A DNA stretch of 64,000 bases from Porphyra umbilicalis (taxonomy: Eukaryota > Rhodophyta > Bangiophyceae > Bangiales > Bangiaceae): assembly GCA_002049455.2 (NCBI GenBank), contig KV918772.1, forward strand, positions 310,001 through 374,000, given 5' to 3'. The translations under genes were made by a program, and so were the position numbers. The notes under the pieces are model-generated. The model was given only the letters and a program-made list of their open reading frames with translations, made no database searches and had not been told where the DNA came from. The stretch's first letter is position 1; every line of letters starts with the position of its first letter. Positions 23,505 to 33,839 of this stretch are shown here, one piece after another.

Positions 23505-26075
23505 TCAGTCGCAACGACGAAACTCCCATACGTGAACGGGGCGACCCGCCTTGCGTAGGACGCGCCGCAGGGCGGCGTGAAACCGCTTCGCCCGCGTCCG
23601 CGGGGGCTCCAGGCAGGGGGGGACGTCGGCGGCGAGCCCGATGCGGGCGTACTCGACCATCGCGGCGGTGATCTCGCAGGGCCCCACCTCGGACCAGTTG
23701 ATGGACGGGTCGCACCCGAACAAGGCGACAACCTGCCCGGACGTCAGCGAGTCCCGCCACTTCGTGGCCGTCACCGGGGTAGCGGACAGCCACCCATCGT
23801 AGGCGACGTCCGGTTGCCCCGAAACGGGGGTCACGACGGGACCGGCAACCCCGAGCTCCATCGGCGCCATGGCGGGGCCGTCGTTGGCGGGGACGGCATC
23901 CCAACGCGCGGGGCGCGGACCGGCGGGCGCCGCGGCTTCGCCGGCGGGGCGGTACTCGGACCGCCCGTAGCCCCCGCCGCTAGCGGCGCCGTCGCGGCCC
24001 TGGCCGCCGTCGGAGGGCCACGCGGGCCCGTCACGGCCGTCGGCCATACAGCCGCGGCCATCACCCGGACCGGCCGCCGACCACACGCGGTCGTCCCGCA
24101 CGTCGGCACGGCGGCCGTGGCCGCCGTCCCTCCAGCGGTCGTCGCGGTCGCGACGGGGGGCAGCGGCGCCGCCGCCCGACTCGGACGCCCACCCGCGCCC
24201 GGGCCGGTCACCGGCAGTGTCGGCGTGGTCGCCGCGCCACGTCGCGTCCCAGCGCTCGCCATGAGCCGTGCCGGCTCGGTCCTCGCGGCCCGCCTCGCGC
24301 GGGCCCCACTCGGCGTTGCCGACAAAAGTCGACGAGGAGAAGCCGCGGGAGTAGGCGTCGGGACCTTCGGGGTCGCCGGCGCTGGCCTCCTCCTCCTCCC
24401 CCTCGGGGTCCCGGGGCCCCGGGCGGTGGGGCACAGGCGGAGCCGGGCCGCCGCGCGCCATGTCGGCGTGGCGCCGCTTCCGCGCGCGGTACGCGGCCGA
24501 CGCGGCCGCCTCCTCCGTCGACGGCGGGACGGCGTCCGGGTCGGGCGAAGTGAAGCCGGCCGGTATCGCCCAAGGCTCCGTCGTCACGGGCAACGCCCGC
24601 GGGGCGACGTTCGCGAGCCGCGGCTCCGCGAGCATGACCCCCAACGGGGTCTGCGGCGTCCGCAAGACGTTCACGACGCGAACGTAGTGACGCCGGCCGT
24701 CCGCCACAGTACCCACTTGGTGGGGCAGCAGGGTGCTGGGGGCTTGACGACTGGTGTCGTGGTGGTAGGGCAGCAGGTCATGGACTGCCGCCCAGGGCAC
24801 CGCCCTCACGATGGCATCGTACTCCTCCAAGGCGTCGGCGGCACCGCTGTCGCCCGGCGCGAGATCGTGGACCTTGAACTTCCGCGTCAAGTCGTAGTAG
24901 CACGGCGACGGCTCGAAGACGCGGTGCGTCTCGCGGTATGCACGCAGCAACCCCGACACGATGGCGGCCGTCAGCATGACGTAGGCCGTGCCCTGGATGG
25001 GGTGGCACGGGAACGCCTGAAGCAGCGACTGCTGCTGGTGCACGACGGGCGGGTACTCGTACGTCAGCAGCCGCGGCGTCACGCACCGCGTGGCCATTGC
25101 CGGCGGCAAGGGAGCACGCGCCGGCGTCAAGGCGATGCCAGAGCGGACGGACAGGAAGATGGCCCCGTGCCCCGCCCGTCGGGCGCTTACGAGCTCGCCG
25201 CGCGCGCGGCGCGCGGCCTCCAACGCCAAGTCCGCCGGGGCGGTCGCGGGGCCCACCGACGCCAAGGCGATCAGGGGGCCCACGCCCCCGAAGTTGGCAA
25301 TCGCCAAGGAGTGACCGAACGGGACCGCAGGGCGGTGGCGAAGGCGGGTGTGCCAGTCCTCGAGGTAGGCGTACTCCTCCTCGCCGGCGACGAACGGGAG
25401 CTCGGCCGCGGGATGCGGGACCAAGAGCACCCGACCCGGGTTGCACCGCAACATGCAGCGTAGCCACGCCGCGCTGTGCCCGACGGAGCGGACGAAGGAA
25501 GCGAAGTCGCGCTCGGCCGCCGGCCGGGTGCCGTAACCCGCCACCTTGGCGAACTCCTTGAAGGCCCGCCACACGGCAGCGGCCTCGCCGGCGTCGTGGG
25601 GATGAGCCGGGAGGAAGACGTCGCTGACGAGCGGCCAGTCGGCCGAGGCCACGGCCGGCCCCAGCGGGGCAAGCCACGCTCGGACGTCGGGCGGCGCCGG
25701 GCGCGGCGGGAACGCGGGGGCCGACTGCCCCAACAACGGCGGTCGCTCCTCCGGCACGACCGCGGGACCCCCGCCGGGGGAGGCCGCCGGGCAAGCCGCG
25801 GACCCGGCCCCGGCGCTGGTCGCGGCGGCGGCGCCCACTGGGCGGGGCGGCTTCCGCCACTCCCGCCCGTTCGGGTCGTACGGGAGCCGCATACCCGGCG
25901 GCACCGACGGGCGGGCGGGGACGGTTGGGCGGCACCCGGGCGGTCCCGACGCGGGCGGCACGACGGCCGCCGGCGCCGGCCCCGGAGCGGCGACCGCCGG
26001 GGGCGGGCACGCCAGGGGCGCGGAGGACGGAGCCCCGACGGGGCTAGCGGGAGGCGTCGCCGGGGACGGCTCCAT
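23505..26075 (-). CDS. Antisense accessory protein of the chromovirus (856 aa, unrecognised)
   Basis: An uninterrupted frame lies antisense between the chromodomain and the 3' LTR. I chose the ATG at 26,075 (MEPSPATPP), 16 bp inside the element from the LTR; the frame extends upstream into the LTR only as low-complexity sequence. Residues 1-170 are Pro/Ala-rich. About residues 170-490 look globular (for example AVWRAFKEFAKVAGYGT, then YLEDWHTRLRHRPAVPF, then RVFEPSPCYYDLTRKFKVHD). A Gly/Arg/Asp-rich linker and a short folded C-terminus (ALFGCDPSINWSEVGPCEIT) follow. I recognise no family. Plant Grande elements also carry an antisense gene in this position. The LTR could supply an antisense promoter. 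Confidence 0.65.
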   Translation of the reverse strand: MEPSPATPPASPVGAPSSAPLACPPPAVAAPGPAPAAVVPPASGPPGCRPTVPARPSVPPGMRLPYDPNGREWRKPPRPVGAAAATSAGAGSAACPAASPGGGPAVVPEERPPLLGQSAPAFPPRPAPPDVRAWLAPLGPAVASADWPLVSDVFLPAHPHDAGEAAAVWRAFKEFAKVAGYGTRPAAERDFASFVRSVGHSAAWLRCMLRCNPGRVLLVPHPAAELPFVAGEEEYAYLEDWHTRLRHRPAVPFGHSLAIANFGGVGPLIALASVGPATAPADLALEAARRARGELVSARRAGHGAIFLSVRSGIALTPARAPLPPAMATRCVTPRLLTYEYPPVVHQQQSLLQAFPCHPIQGTAYVMLTAAIVSGLLRAYRETHRVFEPSPCYYDLTRKFKVHDLAPGDSGAADALEEYDAIVRAVPWAAVHDLLPYHHDTSRQAPSTLLPHQVGTVADGRRHYVRVVNVLRTPQTPLGVMLAEPRLANVAPRALPVTTEPWAIPAGFTSPDPDAVPPSTEEAAASAAYRARKRRHADMARGGPAPPVPHRPGPRDPEGEEEEASAGDPEGPDAYSRGFSSSTFVGNAEWGPREAGREDRAGTAHGERWDATWRGDHADTAGDRPGRGWASESGGGAAAPRRDRDDRWRDGGHGRRADVRDDRVWSAAGPGDGRGCMADGRDGPAWPSDGGQGRDGAASGGGYGRSEYRPAGEAAAPAGPRPARWDAVPANDGPAMAPMELGVAGPVVTPVSGQPDVAYDGWLSATPVTATKWRDSLTSGQVVALFGCDPSINWSEVGPCEITAAMVEYARIGLAADVPPCLEPPRTRAKRFHAALRRVLRKAGRPVHVWEFRRCD

Positions 26076-26090
26076 CTCAGCCGAAGGGGA

Positions 26091-26745
26091 TGTAGTACTA
26101 CGGGGCCCCCTATGCGCCAGGGGGCCACCGCGGGGACGTCGGCGACGGCGGGGGACGTCGGTCCCCGACGCGTGGTGGCGACGCCAGCGGCGGTGGTGGC
26201 CGACGGGTTGGCGACGCGGGATGGCGGGGCGAGGGGGCGGCCCCGCTGCCCGGCTCGGGCCACTTGAGGGAGCGCACCCGATCCGCCGCGCCCGGCACGC
26301 GGGCCCCGCGGGAGGCCGGGTTGGCGCGCCCGAGCGGGCGCTGGCGCGCCCGAGAGGGCGCGGCAGGCGACGGCCGACCGTGCGCCACGCGGCGGGTGCA
26401 GCGCGTTGCGCGCGGGACGGTTTCTCCCCCTCGTCTGTAATGATCGCCTCGGGGGACTTGACATGCATGGAGGGAATTATCTGCATTGGTTGGTGACGGC
26501 CCGGGTCAATTCCCATTTGGGGAAATTGGGCCCGGGCGACGGTTTCCGCCCTTTTAGGACGAAGGGCGACGACGGTGGGAGGCACCGTCGTCGCCGGCAA
26601 GTAAACCGTGTCTCGATGTCTTGGCGTTTCGATCGGCCCGACTTCCCGGACCTCGAGTCCCATAGCGGGTGTCGCGCGAGCGGCTGAGACGGCCGTTACT
26701 TCCCTCCTTCTGAGGTAACCCCCTAGATTGTGGTACTACAAGCAT
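26091..26745 (+). repeat. Chromovirus 3' LTR
   Basis: The 3' LTR (26,091-26,740) has TGTAGTAC..GTACTACA ends and follows the purine tract GAAGGGGA. AGCAT (26,741-26,745) follows it. This is the same five bases that precede the solo-like LTR at 6,662, so the pair forms a target duplication across the whole block. Confidence 0.88.
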
Positions 26746-27403
26746 AAACGCAACGACGCCACGTCACTTAATGGGCGCGTCCCACAGAGCAAAGTGCGCG
26801 CATTCGTCGGTCCTCTCAACGCTCACCACAGCCCTGCCACCCGAACTCGTCTGGCCCGCACCGGACCCCGCGTGAGCCCGTAGCGGTCCCGGTTCTTAAG
26901 CCTCATTTTGCAGGGACATTCGGCTCAAGATCGGGCCGCAAGCAATTTTGAAGTCAATCCTGCAGGCGCCAGCAGGCAAATTCTCGCTGTCCCAATACGC
27001 GCTGGAAGGGGCGTGGAAAGGGGCCATTCCAAGACGCTGATTGGTCAGACTCCCGGCACGGCTGGGAAATGGCGTTTGCGCGCCGTGCTGAGGGTCGAAT
27101 GCGGTCTGGAAACGGGGCGAATAGAGCCCGTGTGAGCAGGTGGTCGAACCGTGCCGACAGAATCGAGGTATTCCCGGACCCCGTCCGCGACCACCCCGGA
27201 TTACTGATCGTTCAACAGTGTCAGTGTTCATCCCCGATTCCAGCCAGTTGACCAGTGTTCATACGTATTTACGGATTTCATGGCACGGCATGTACATGAA
27301 GTACGGGTTGGTAGGAATTGCAGGCCCCACGACAGAATTATGTACCAAACAATTGACGCTTTTTCAAACGAATGACACCAGAAACCTAACTATGACCAGG
27401 GGT

Positions 27404-28064
27404 CAGGTGGGACGGGGTGGTGTGGGGCGTGGTGGGGTTAAGCTTGTGGGGTGGGGTGGGGTGGTATGTGGTGGGGTGTGGTGGGGTGGGGTGGGGTGGT
27501 GCGGGTGGGGTGGCGTGGTGTGGGTGGCGCGGGCGGGGTGGGGTCTGATAAGGCTGAGCGGGTGGGGTGGGGCGGGGTGGTGTGTGATGGGATGTGTTGT
27601 TGTGGCGTGACGTGGTGCGGGTGGGGTGGCGTGGTGTGGGTGGCGCAGGCGGAGTGGGGTTTGGTGGGGCTGCGCGGGTGGGGTGGGGCGGGGTGGGGTG
27701 GGGTGGGAGCGGGTGAGGTGGGGTGGGGTGGTATAGCGTGGCACTGGGTGGGGTGTGGCGGCGTGGCGTGACGTGGCGTTGGGTGGGATGTGGCGCGGTG
27801 GCACGGGTGGCGTGGCGTGGCGCGAGTGGCCCGGGTGGTGTGGCGTGGGGTGCGGTGGCGCGGGTGGCGTGGGGCGGCGTGGGGCGGCGTGGGATCGGGT
27901 GCGATTGGGCGGGGTGGTGTGGGGGCTGGTCATGTCCGGTGGGGTGGGGTGGGCTTGGCTGGGGTCGGCTCGGGTCGGGTGGGGTTGCGTGTGATGGGGT
28001 CGGCTTGGGTCGGGTTGGGTCTGGTCCTCTCGGGCGAGGTTACGTGGAGCAGGGTGGTGTGAAA
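27404..28064 (+). repeat. GT/GGGGT-rich low-complexity block, copy 2
   Basis: This is the duplicate of the block at 7,980-8,640, with only a few base differences. Confidence 0.8.
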
Positions 28065-29208
28065 GCGGTAGATGAGATCGAGTGCAAAGCGTTAATGATG
28101 GCGCAGTCGTGGCATTTGAGTATGAACTGGAGTGCAGGAGGTACAGCGTGGAGAGGTTCACGTTGCTTCATCGCGGGGACACCTCATATATCTTCTGGAC
28201 AGGGCCCCAAGACTTTATTCGGGAGAACACCACAGGCCCTTGCCAGCCGACGGGCACTTCAGTCATATATAGCTTCGCATTCATGGTGCTCTGTGCATGA
28301 AGAACACCCGTTTCTCCGTGTTTCTGAAGGCTTGATGACTGAGGTTCTAGCCGTCTACGGGTATCTAGAGGCGCGGCATGCACACCTCACTTCGACACGG
28401 GTACACCTGTGACATCCTCTGGTTAGGGCGCCGTCACATTTTTCCTGAGCATCCTACAGGCGCTAGCCGGCCGACGGGCACTAAAAGTGGAGCTCACGCA
28501 TTAAAACCTCTGGCGGCGATGCATATTCAAGCCCGCGAGAGACAGACATCATCATACCCAATGCCGAATGTTACGCTATTGAAAGAACCATCAACTCGCA
28601 AGCTCTCAGTCAATGCGCGCCGTTCCGATGTGTGGACTGTGTTTTGAAGAATTGTCGTGCGTGCAGAAAAAGTAGGGTGTCCGTTTTGCGGTACTTTTTG
28701 CGCTCTCGTTGACGCCATGCTTCCATGATGGGCATGTGAGGCGTGCTCGACCAGAGAAAGTTGTAAGCATGTACATGACGAGCCTTACAGCTTATCAGAA
28801 GTCGAAACTGAGCATTGCGGAAGCGCTGGCGGTCGGGACCGAAAGTGAAGCGCCGGCCCTTGGACTCGGCTGTACCTGGTCGCAGAGATTTTGAAGCGGG
28901 GGCTACTGTTTGATTGCATGTTCTTTTTTTCGTCTCATGCAAGCCAGCCGGCTTGATCCGCCCTATCAGTTTGAGTAGACTGTAATTATCAGCTGGATCA
29001 TTGTTGCAACGGCTATTGCTGAGATGGAAACCGGACGCAGCGCTTCACCCGTGTCGCGCGACCCACGCGCATTCTGGCGCTTCTCGCACTCACAGCCCCT
29101 TTTTTTCGGAGTACCGCCGGAACTCCCATATTTGTCATCTGAGGGACTTTGGCTCCTGGAGGACCAGTTCCGACGCTCCCACATCGTTGTTGGGACAGGT
29201 TTTAGTGC

Positions 29209-30109
29209 ATGAGATATAGGGTTGTGCAACACGCCCCTTTTTGAAGGGCGTGCGGTCGTGACACGTTAAGACACGCCCTAAACACGCCCTTAATCACTGA
29301 ACACGCCCGACACGCCCTAAAGTAACAGCCCGAAAAACTCCAAGTAGCACCTACCAATGCTCTGCCTAAACCGCTCCATACGATACACAATCTTACCACG
29401 TCGTGACAAACACATCCTTGAGCAGCACGTTGGTCTGACGAGGACCGCGGCCGCTGCCTGCCGCGCTCGACGCCCCACCCACCGCAGCAGCGACACCCTC
29501 CGTGCCGACGCTCCGCGCCACGGAAGCCTCGCAAATGCTCACAAGATCAGACTCTCGGAGGCGAGGCGGCTGGCTGGCGCCGTTGACTTCCGACGCTTCG
29601 TCGTTCGCTGTCGCCTCTCCCCGCTCGCGGCATGCCTGGGACACCTCGTTTAACTCTTGCGGTATGCTTCTGGCGTCGGATGCCAGGCCTGAGACCGCAC
29701 CCGCGTCAGCGTCGTTCTCGTTGTCGGCAGCGGGGGGGGGCTCCACTCGTCCTCGTAGTCATCATAGGGTCTACCATTCCGCCGGCATCTTGACCAAAAT
29801 CGCCCATGCGGGACCCCGGTGACACCGTCTGGCGCGGCGCCGCCTTTTTGGCCAGCGCAGCTCGCATTTGCAGCACCACCTTGGTCATGTCGGTCAATCG
29901 GTGGGGGTCGAGTCGGTTGCAATCCTTACACGACCACCTCACTGCGACCAACCTAATAAGTGCACATGAACCTGTCATTAAACACGCCTAAAACACGCCC
30001 CATGTTTGGGCAGGCGTGCTGGCGTGACACGCCCTAAACACGCAATAAAACACGCCCTGGGCGTGTCCGTGAACACGCCCTGGGCGTGTTGCACAACCCT
30101 AATGAGATA
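29209..30109. mobile_element. Non-autonomous hAT-type DNA transposon, copy 2
   Basis: The element (29,217-30,101) has the same TAGGG ends and the same flanking ATGAGATA as copy 1. It was therefore duplicated with its flank and is not a second insertion. Confidence 0.8.
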
Positions 30110-31105
30110 TACCTTTAGTGGGTATTATATATGCGGGACGTATATAAGTGCGCAATTCCCTGGACTTTTGTCTAGGGTACTTATCAACATGCGCATGGGG
30201 TCACACACATAAATTTTTTTTTCTCCAGTGCACGCGCGGGAGTACTTGCGGTTGGCCCCGTGTGCACACCTTTTCGGGCGGTACGCAGTGCATCGATCAC
30301 TGCTGCGGGTCCTTTGGACATGGTTCGGTGCGCAACATGCGTCCAGCACTTTCTGTAGCTTTTCTCGTTTGTAGCATGTCAGCCGCGGTCATACGGACGC
30401 CGTACGTCGCTTTTCGTAGGATGTCCGGGTCAGTTGCCTCAGAATGAGGGTGGTGCGTTCAGACCCCCGGAAACGTCGATCTGGTCAGACGCGCCGACTG
30501 TATTTTGTGGTTAAGTCCGGCGATGGCGCTCCACGGGACAACCAAGGCACATTCTGTTCGAATTTTCAAGCAGACGCTCGCGACCCATCGTCCTGGAGGA
30601 GAGGGCTCTCGGACGGCCGGCGGGAGCTGCCGACGGCCGCACCACCGCTGCCGTCGGGGTCACCACCGCGGCGGCCACACACGCCCGACACACCCCTCGC
30701 GCGCGCGTCCGTACGTGACCGCCCGCGACCAACACAGCCGGGGCGCGGTCGGCCGCCGCGCCGACGAGGCGACCAGCCCCACCCACCCCCCCGCGCGCGC
30801 GTGTGGGTGTCCCCGCCGGCGGCCGCACCGCCCGTCGCGCGCGATGTGGCATGGTCCGAGGCGCCGCCGCCCCCGCGCCGACGCGGCGGCAGCGTTGACG
30901 GGGGCCCCGCCCGTTGCGGTGCCCCCCCACTCCTCGCCCCCACCACTGTCTGATGGGGGACGAGCTCCGCCGCCGTTGGGAGCGGGGAAGGGCGCCGGCA
31001 GCGCCACCGCCGCCTCCCCTGCCGCGGCTGCCGCCGCTGTCGCGCCCGCCATCGCCGCGACTGCGACGGGTGGTGGCTGCGACGGCGGCGGCGGCGGCGG
31101 CGGGC

Positions 31106-31771
31106 TGTGGTCCTGGCCCCACCGTCGCCGCTGCCGCCGCTAGCGGGCGTGCGCACCGCCGCCGACGCGCCGGCGGCGGACGGCGGCGCGGAGTTTGACG
31201 GCGGCCTGCCTGCGGCAGCGGCGGCGGCGCCCAACTGCCGCGGCCGTGGCGACCGGGACGGGTGCGACGGCAGGCTGGCGGCGTTGTGCACGTCTGGAGG
31301 TGCGGGGATATTCGTCTGCTTGTCTCTGGGGGGGTGAGGCGCGGCGGTGACGGTGGCGGTGTGGGCGGCGGCGGCGGCGGTGCTTGTTGGCGGTGGCTTT
31401 TTTGCCGAGGATGCGCGGGCGCGCGAGGGGGGTGGTTCGCGTGGGCTGGTCGTCGGCGGCTGCTTCGCACGTTGTAAACAAGTCCAGGGTATTTCCGCGA
31501 ACGCGTTTTCAGTGACGGTACTGCGCTCTTGCATGGAAGAAGCCCCCCTAAAGTGAAAGGTGATTCGACATGTCTGCGCGATCCATGCCGTGTGCCGTGG
31601 CGAGGTCTACGTGTCATTGCGATCGCATCCACTTCGCCTCCGCAACTTGCCCGACCTTCGTGGAGCAATCCCGGTCCGCTGCCCGTCCCCTCCTCTCCCC
31701 CGCCCTGCCCCGCCGCGTCACTGCGCCAGACATCCAGCGCCACCTTCCCTGTGACTTTTCCCGTCACTAAG
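31106..31771. other. PDHB upstream region
   Basis: This is GC-rich, partly GGC-repetitive sequence between the end of the duplicated flank and the PDHB start codon. The PDHB promoter should lie here, but I see no clear TATA box. No other gene is supported. Confidence 0.4.
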
Positions 31772-33383
31772 ATGGCCCATGTCGGCCGGGCGCTCGCCGC
31801 GGCGGCGTCCCCTCGCTCGCCCGCGCTGGCGTCGATGCGATCGCTGCTGGCGCCGCCTGCCACGGCAGCGGCGCGGCCGGCCGCGTCGGCGTCGGCGGCG
31901 ACAGCGGCGGCTCGGTCGCAGGCGCGGGCCGCGTCGACCATCACGTGCCGGGAGGCACTCAACTCGGCTATTGATGAGGAGATGGAGCGGGAGGACAGTA
32001 CGCTGCGGGTTCGCTCTGGCAGTCTCCTCTGGCAACGAGCTACATGTCCTTGCTTTACATGTGATGTGGGGATCCGCTAACGCTTCATTGTCTAGGTCCT
32101 TCGGTGAGGCATACCGGGGGGTTTCTTCCAGCGACAGTGATTGCTGACTGTCCTTCCGTGGCTATTTCGCTTGTCTCTGTCTACTTGGGCTGTCATTTTC
32201 TCTGGCAGAGGTGTTCGTCATTGGCGAGGAAGTGGCTGAATACAACGGTGCCTACAAAGTCACCAAGGGCCTGCTCGCCAAGTATGGGGGTCGGCGGGTG
32301 GTCGACACCCCCATCACAGAGGCCGTACGTTCTAGTTGCCGTTCGCTCGCGTCCACCGCGTGTGACCTTGGCTGCACTCATGTGCCAGGAGTGTGATTGA
32401 TGCGTTTGCATTGTGCGCTGCAGCTGCGTAGTCATCTGACAGTTGTGCTTACCATTGTCAGACGTACATGCCCTGCTCTGGTGCCTGCCATGCCTTGGTG
32501 GCGTTCGCCCTCTTTCTTCTCTCGTTTGGATTCTACCGGGGTCTGCACATGCTGAATGCAGGGCTTTACTGGGCTGGCTACTGGTTCTGCCTTCGCGGGC
32601 CTCCGCCCCATCTGCGAGTTCATGACCTTCAACTTCTCCATGCAAGCTATTGATCACATCGTGAACAGCGCTGCCAAGACCCTGTACATGTCAGGCGGCA
32701 AGATCAAGGTCCCCATTGTCTTCCGCGGCCCGAATGGCGCCGCCGCCGGCGTCGGTGCACAGCACAGCCAGGACTTCAGCGCTTGGTATGGCTCCGTCCC
32801 CGGCCTCAAGGTCATCTCTCCCTACGACGCGGAGGACTGCCGCGGCCTCTTGAAGGCTGCCGTCCGGGATGACAACCCCGTTGTGTTTCTCGAGAACGAG
32901 CTCATGTACAACCAGCAGTTTGAGGTCTCGGACCAGGTCATGGACAAGGACTTCACGCTGCCCATCGGCAAAGCCAAAGTCATGCTCGAGGGCTCCGACG
33001 TGACGATCGTGACGCACTCCAAGCAAGTCGGTGTCGCACTGCAGGCGGCCGCGGAATTGGAGGAGAAGCATGAGGTTTTTGCTGAGGTCATCAACCTCCG
33101 CTCCATCCGGCCGCTTGACACTGCGACCGTCTGCGAGTCGGTCAAGAAGACGTCCCGCCTGGTGACGGCAGAGGAGGGGTGGCCGGCTTTCGGCGTTGGT
33201 GCGGAGCTGTGCGCCTCCATCTTCGAGACTGACGCCTTCAACTATCTGGACGCGCCAGTACAGCGCGTGACTGGCGCGGACGTCCCCACCCCCTACGCGG
33301 AGAACCTTGAGAAGGACGCCTTCCCCGTCCAGGCCGACATCGTGTCCGCGTGCCTGAGAGCCGTGGACGCGACCCTGGCGTAA
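31772..33383 (+). CDS. PDHB: Pyruvate dehydrogenase E1 component subunit beta, mitochondrial
   Basis: With the alpha subunit, this protein forms the thiamine-diphosphate-dependent E1 enzyme that decarboxylates pyruvate and passes the acetyl group to E2 in the mitochondrial matrix. The exons are 31,772-31,997, 32,209-32,324 and 32,562-33,383, giving 387 aa. Both introns (211 and 237 nt) start GTACG and end CAG, and joining them restores [22 protein letters not shown] and then [20 protein letters not shown]. The first 55 or so residues are Ala/Ser/Arg-rich without acids, a typical mitochondrial transit peptide. Conserved stretches include [30 protein letters not shown] and [21 protein letters not shown]. 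The C-terminus ([11 protein letters not shown]) is complete and ends in TAA. It converges with the V-ATPase gene. Confidence 0.96.
31998..32208 (+). other. PDHB intron 1
   Basis: This 211-nt phase-1 intron runs from GTACGC to GGCAG. It is placed by restoring the conserved family sequence EREDKVFVIGEE across the joint. Confidence 0.9.
32325..32561 (+). other. PDHB intron 2
   Basis: This 237-nt phase-0 intron runs from GTACGT to TGCAG. The joint reads [14 protein letters not shown], matching the TPI.E.GF.G motif of the family. Confidence 0.9.
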
Positions 33384-33839
33384 CCTGCCGTCAAAAGTTC
33401 GCCTCTAGGCCTGGTGTTGGCTGCGTTTTTTTTGTTTCGCGCGGATACAGCGTACTACTCTACCTCTCTCTGTGTGCATCAGGCCACGATGGTTTGTAAC
33501 ATGGCGCCGCAATGTGCTGCTTGCGCTCCACGAATGCAAGTCAAATCTACCGCAGAACGGGGGCCGGCACGACCGCCTGGCCTATGTACCCTAAAACGAA
33601 AGGGTACTAAGAGTCCAGGACGCCGGAGGAGGCAGGGCGAGACGAAGCATGCAAAAAAATCAAAAAATATGAGGGTGGAGTCGGTCCTCCATGGAGGTAG
33701 GACACGGTCCTCCTATCACCGCCACCTCAGCCAAACACTTCAGCCTTCACCGTCTCCCGCAGTGCCACATTGGGTGAGCACCAAAAACAGGCGCATCCGA
33801 ATCGCCTAGCACGAGACGTGGGTGCGTCAGAGTCCCACT
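33384..33839. other. Convergent 3' intergenic region
   Basis: This is the 3' sequence of two genes that face each other. The PDHB frame stays open past its TAA, but the extension has no family similarity. No further gene is seen. Confidence 0.5.

Larger units (their letters stand above)
11682..26740 (+). mobile_element. Chromodomain Ty3/gypsy retrotransposon with nested copia insertion
   Basis: This fossil chromovirus reads left to right: gag, protease, reverse transcriptase, RNase H, integrase, GPY/F region, chromodomain, then a long 3' region with an antisense gene, a short purine tract (GAAGGGGA) and the 3' LTR (26,091-26,740). It has no 5' LTR or primer site here, because it starts abruptly at a GGC tract that also ends the preceding flank copy. 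A Ty1/copia element occupies 17,739-22,624. The coding parts are otherwise largely open, so it is broken mainly by these two large events. LTR similarity suggests a young age. Confidence 0.85.
26741..31105. repeat. Flank copy 2 of the 4.4-kb duplication
   Basis: This copy is nearly identical to 7,317-11,681 and in the same orientation. It continues without an obvious break into the PDHB upstream region, so it is probably the original right flank of the insertion site. It holds the GT-rich block (27,404-28,064) and the hAT-type element (29,217-30,101). Confidence 0.85.

Noticed and set aside
33381-33383. Reassigned UAA/UAG codons in this organism
   Set aside because: PDHB and V-ATPase subunit a both end at TAA exactly where their families end, so TAA works as a stop. 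The in-frame stops elsewhere are better explained by decay, introns or read-through.
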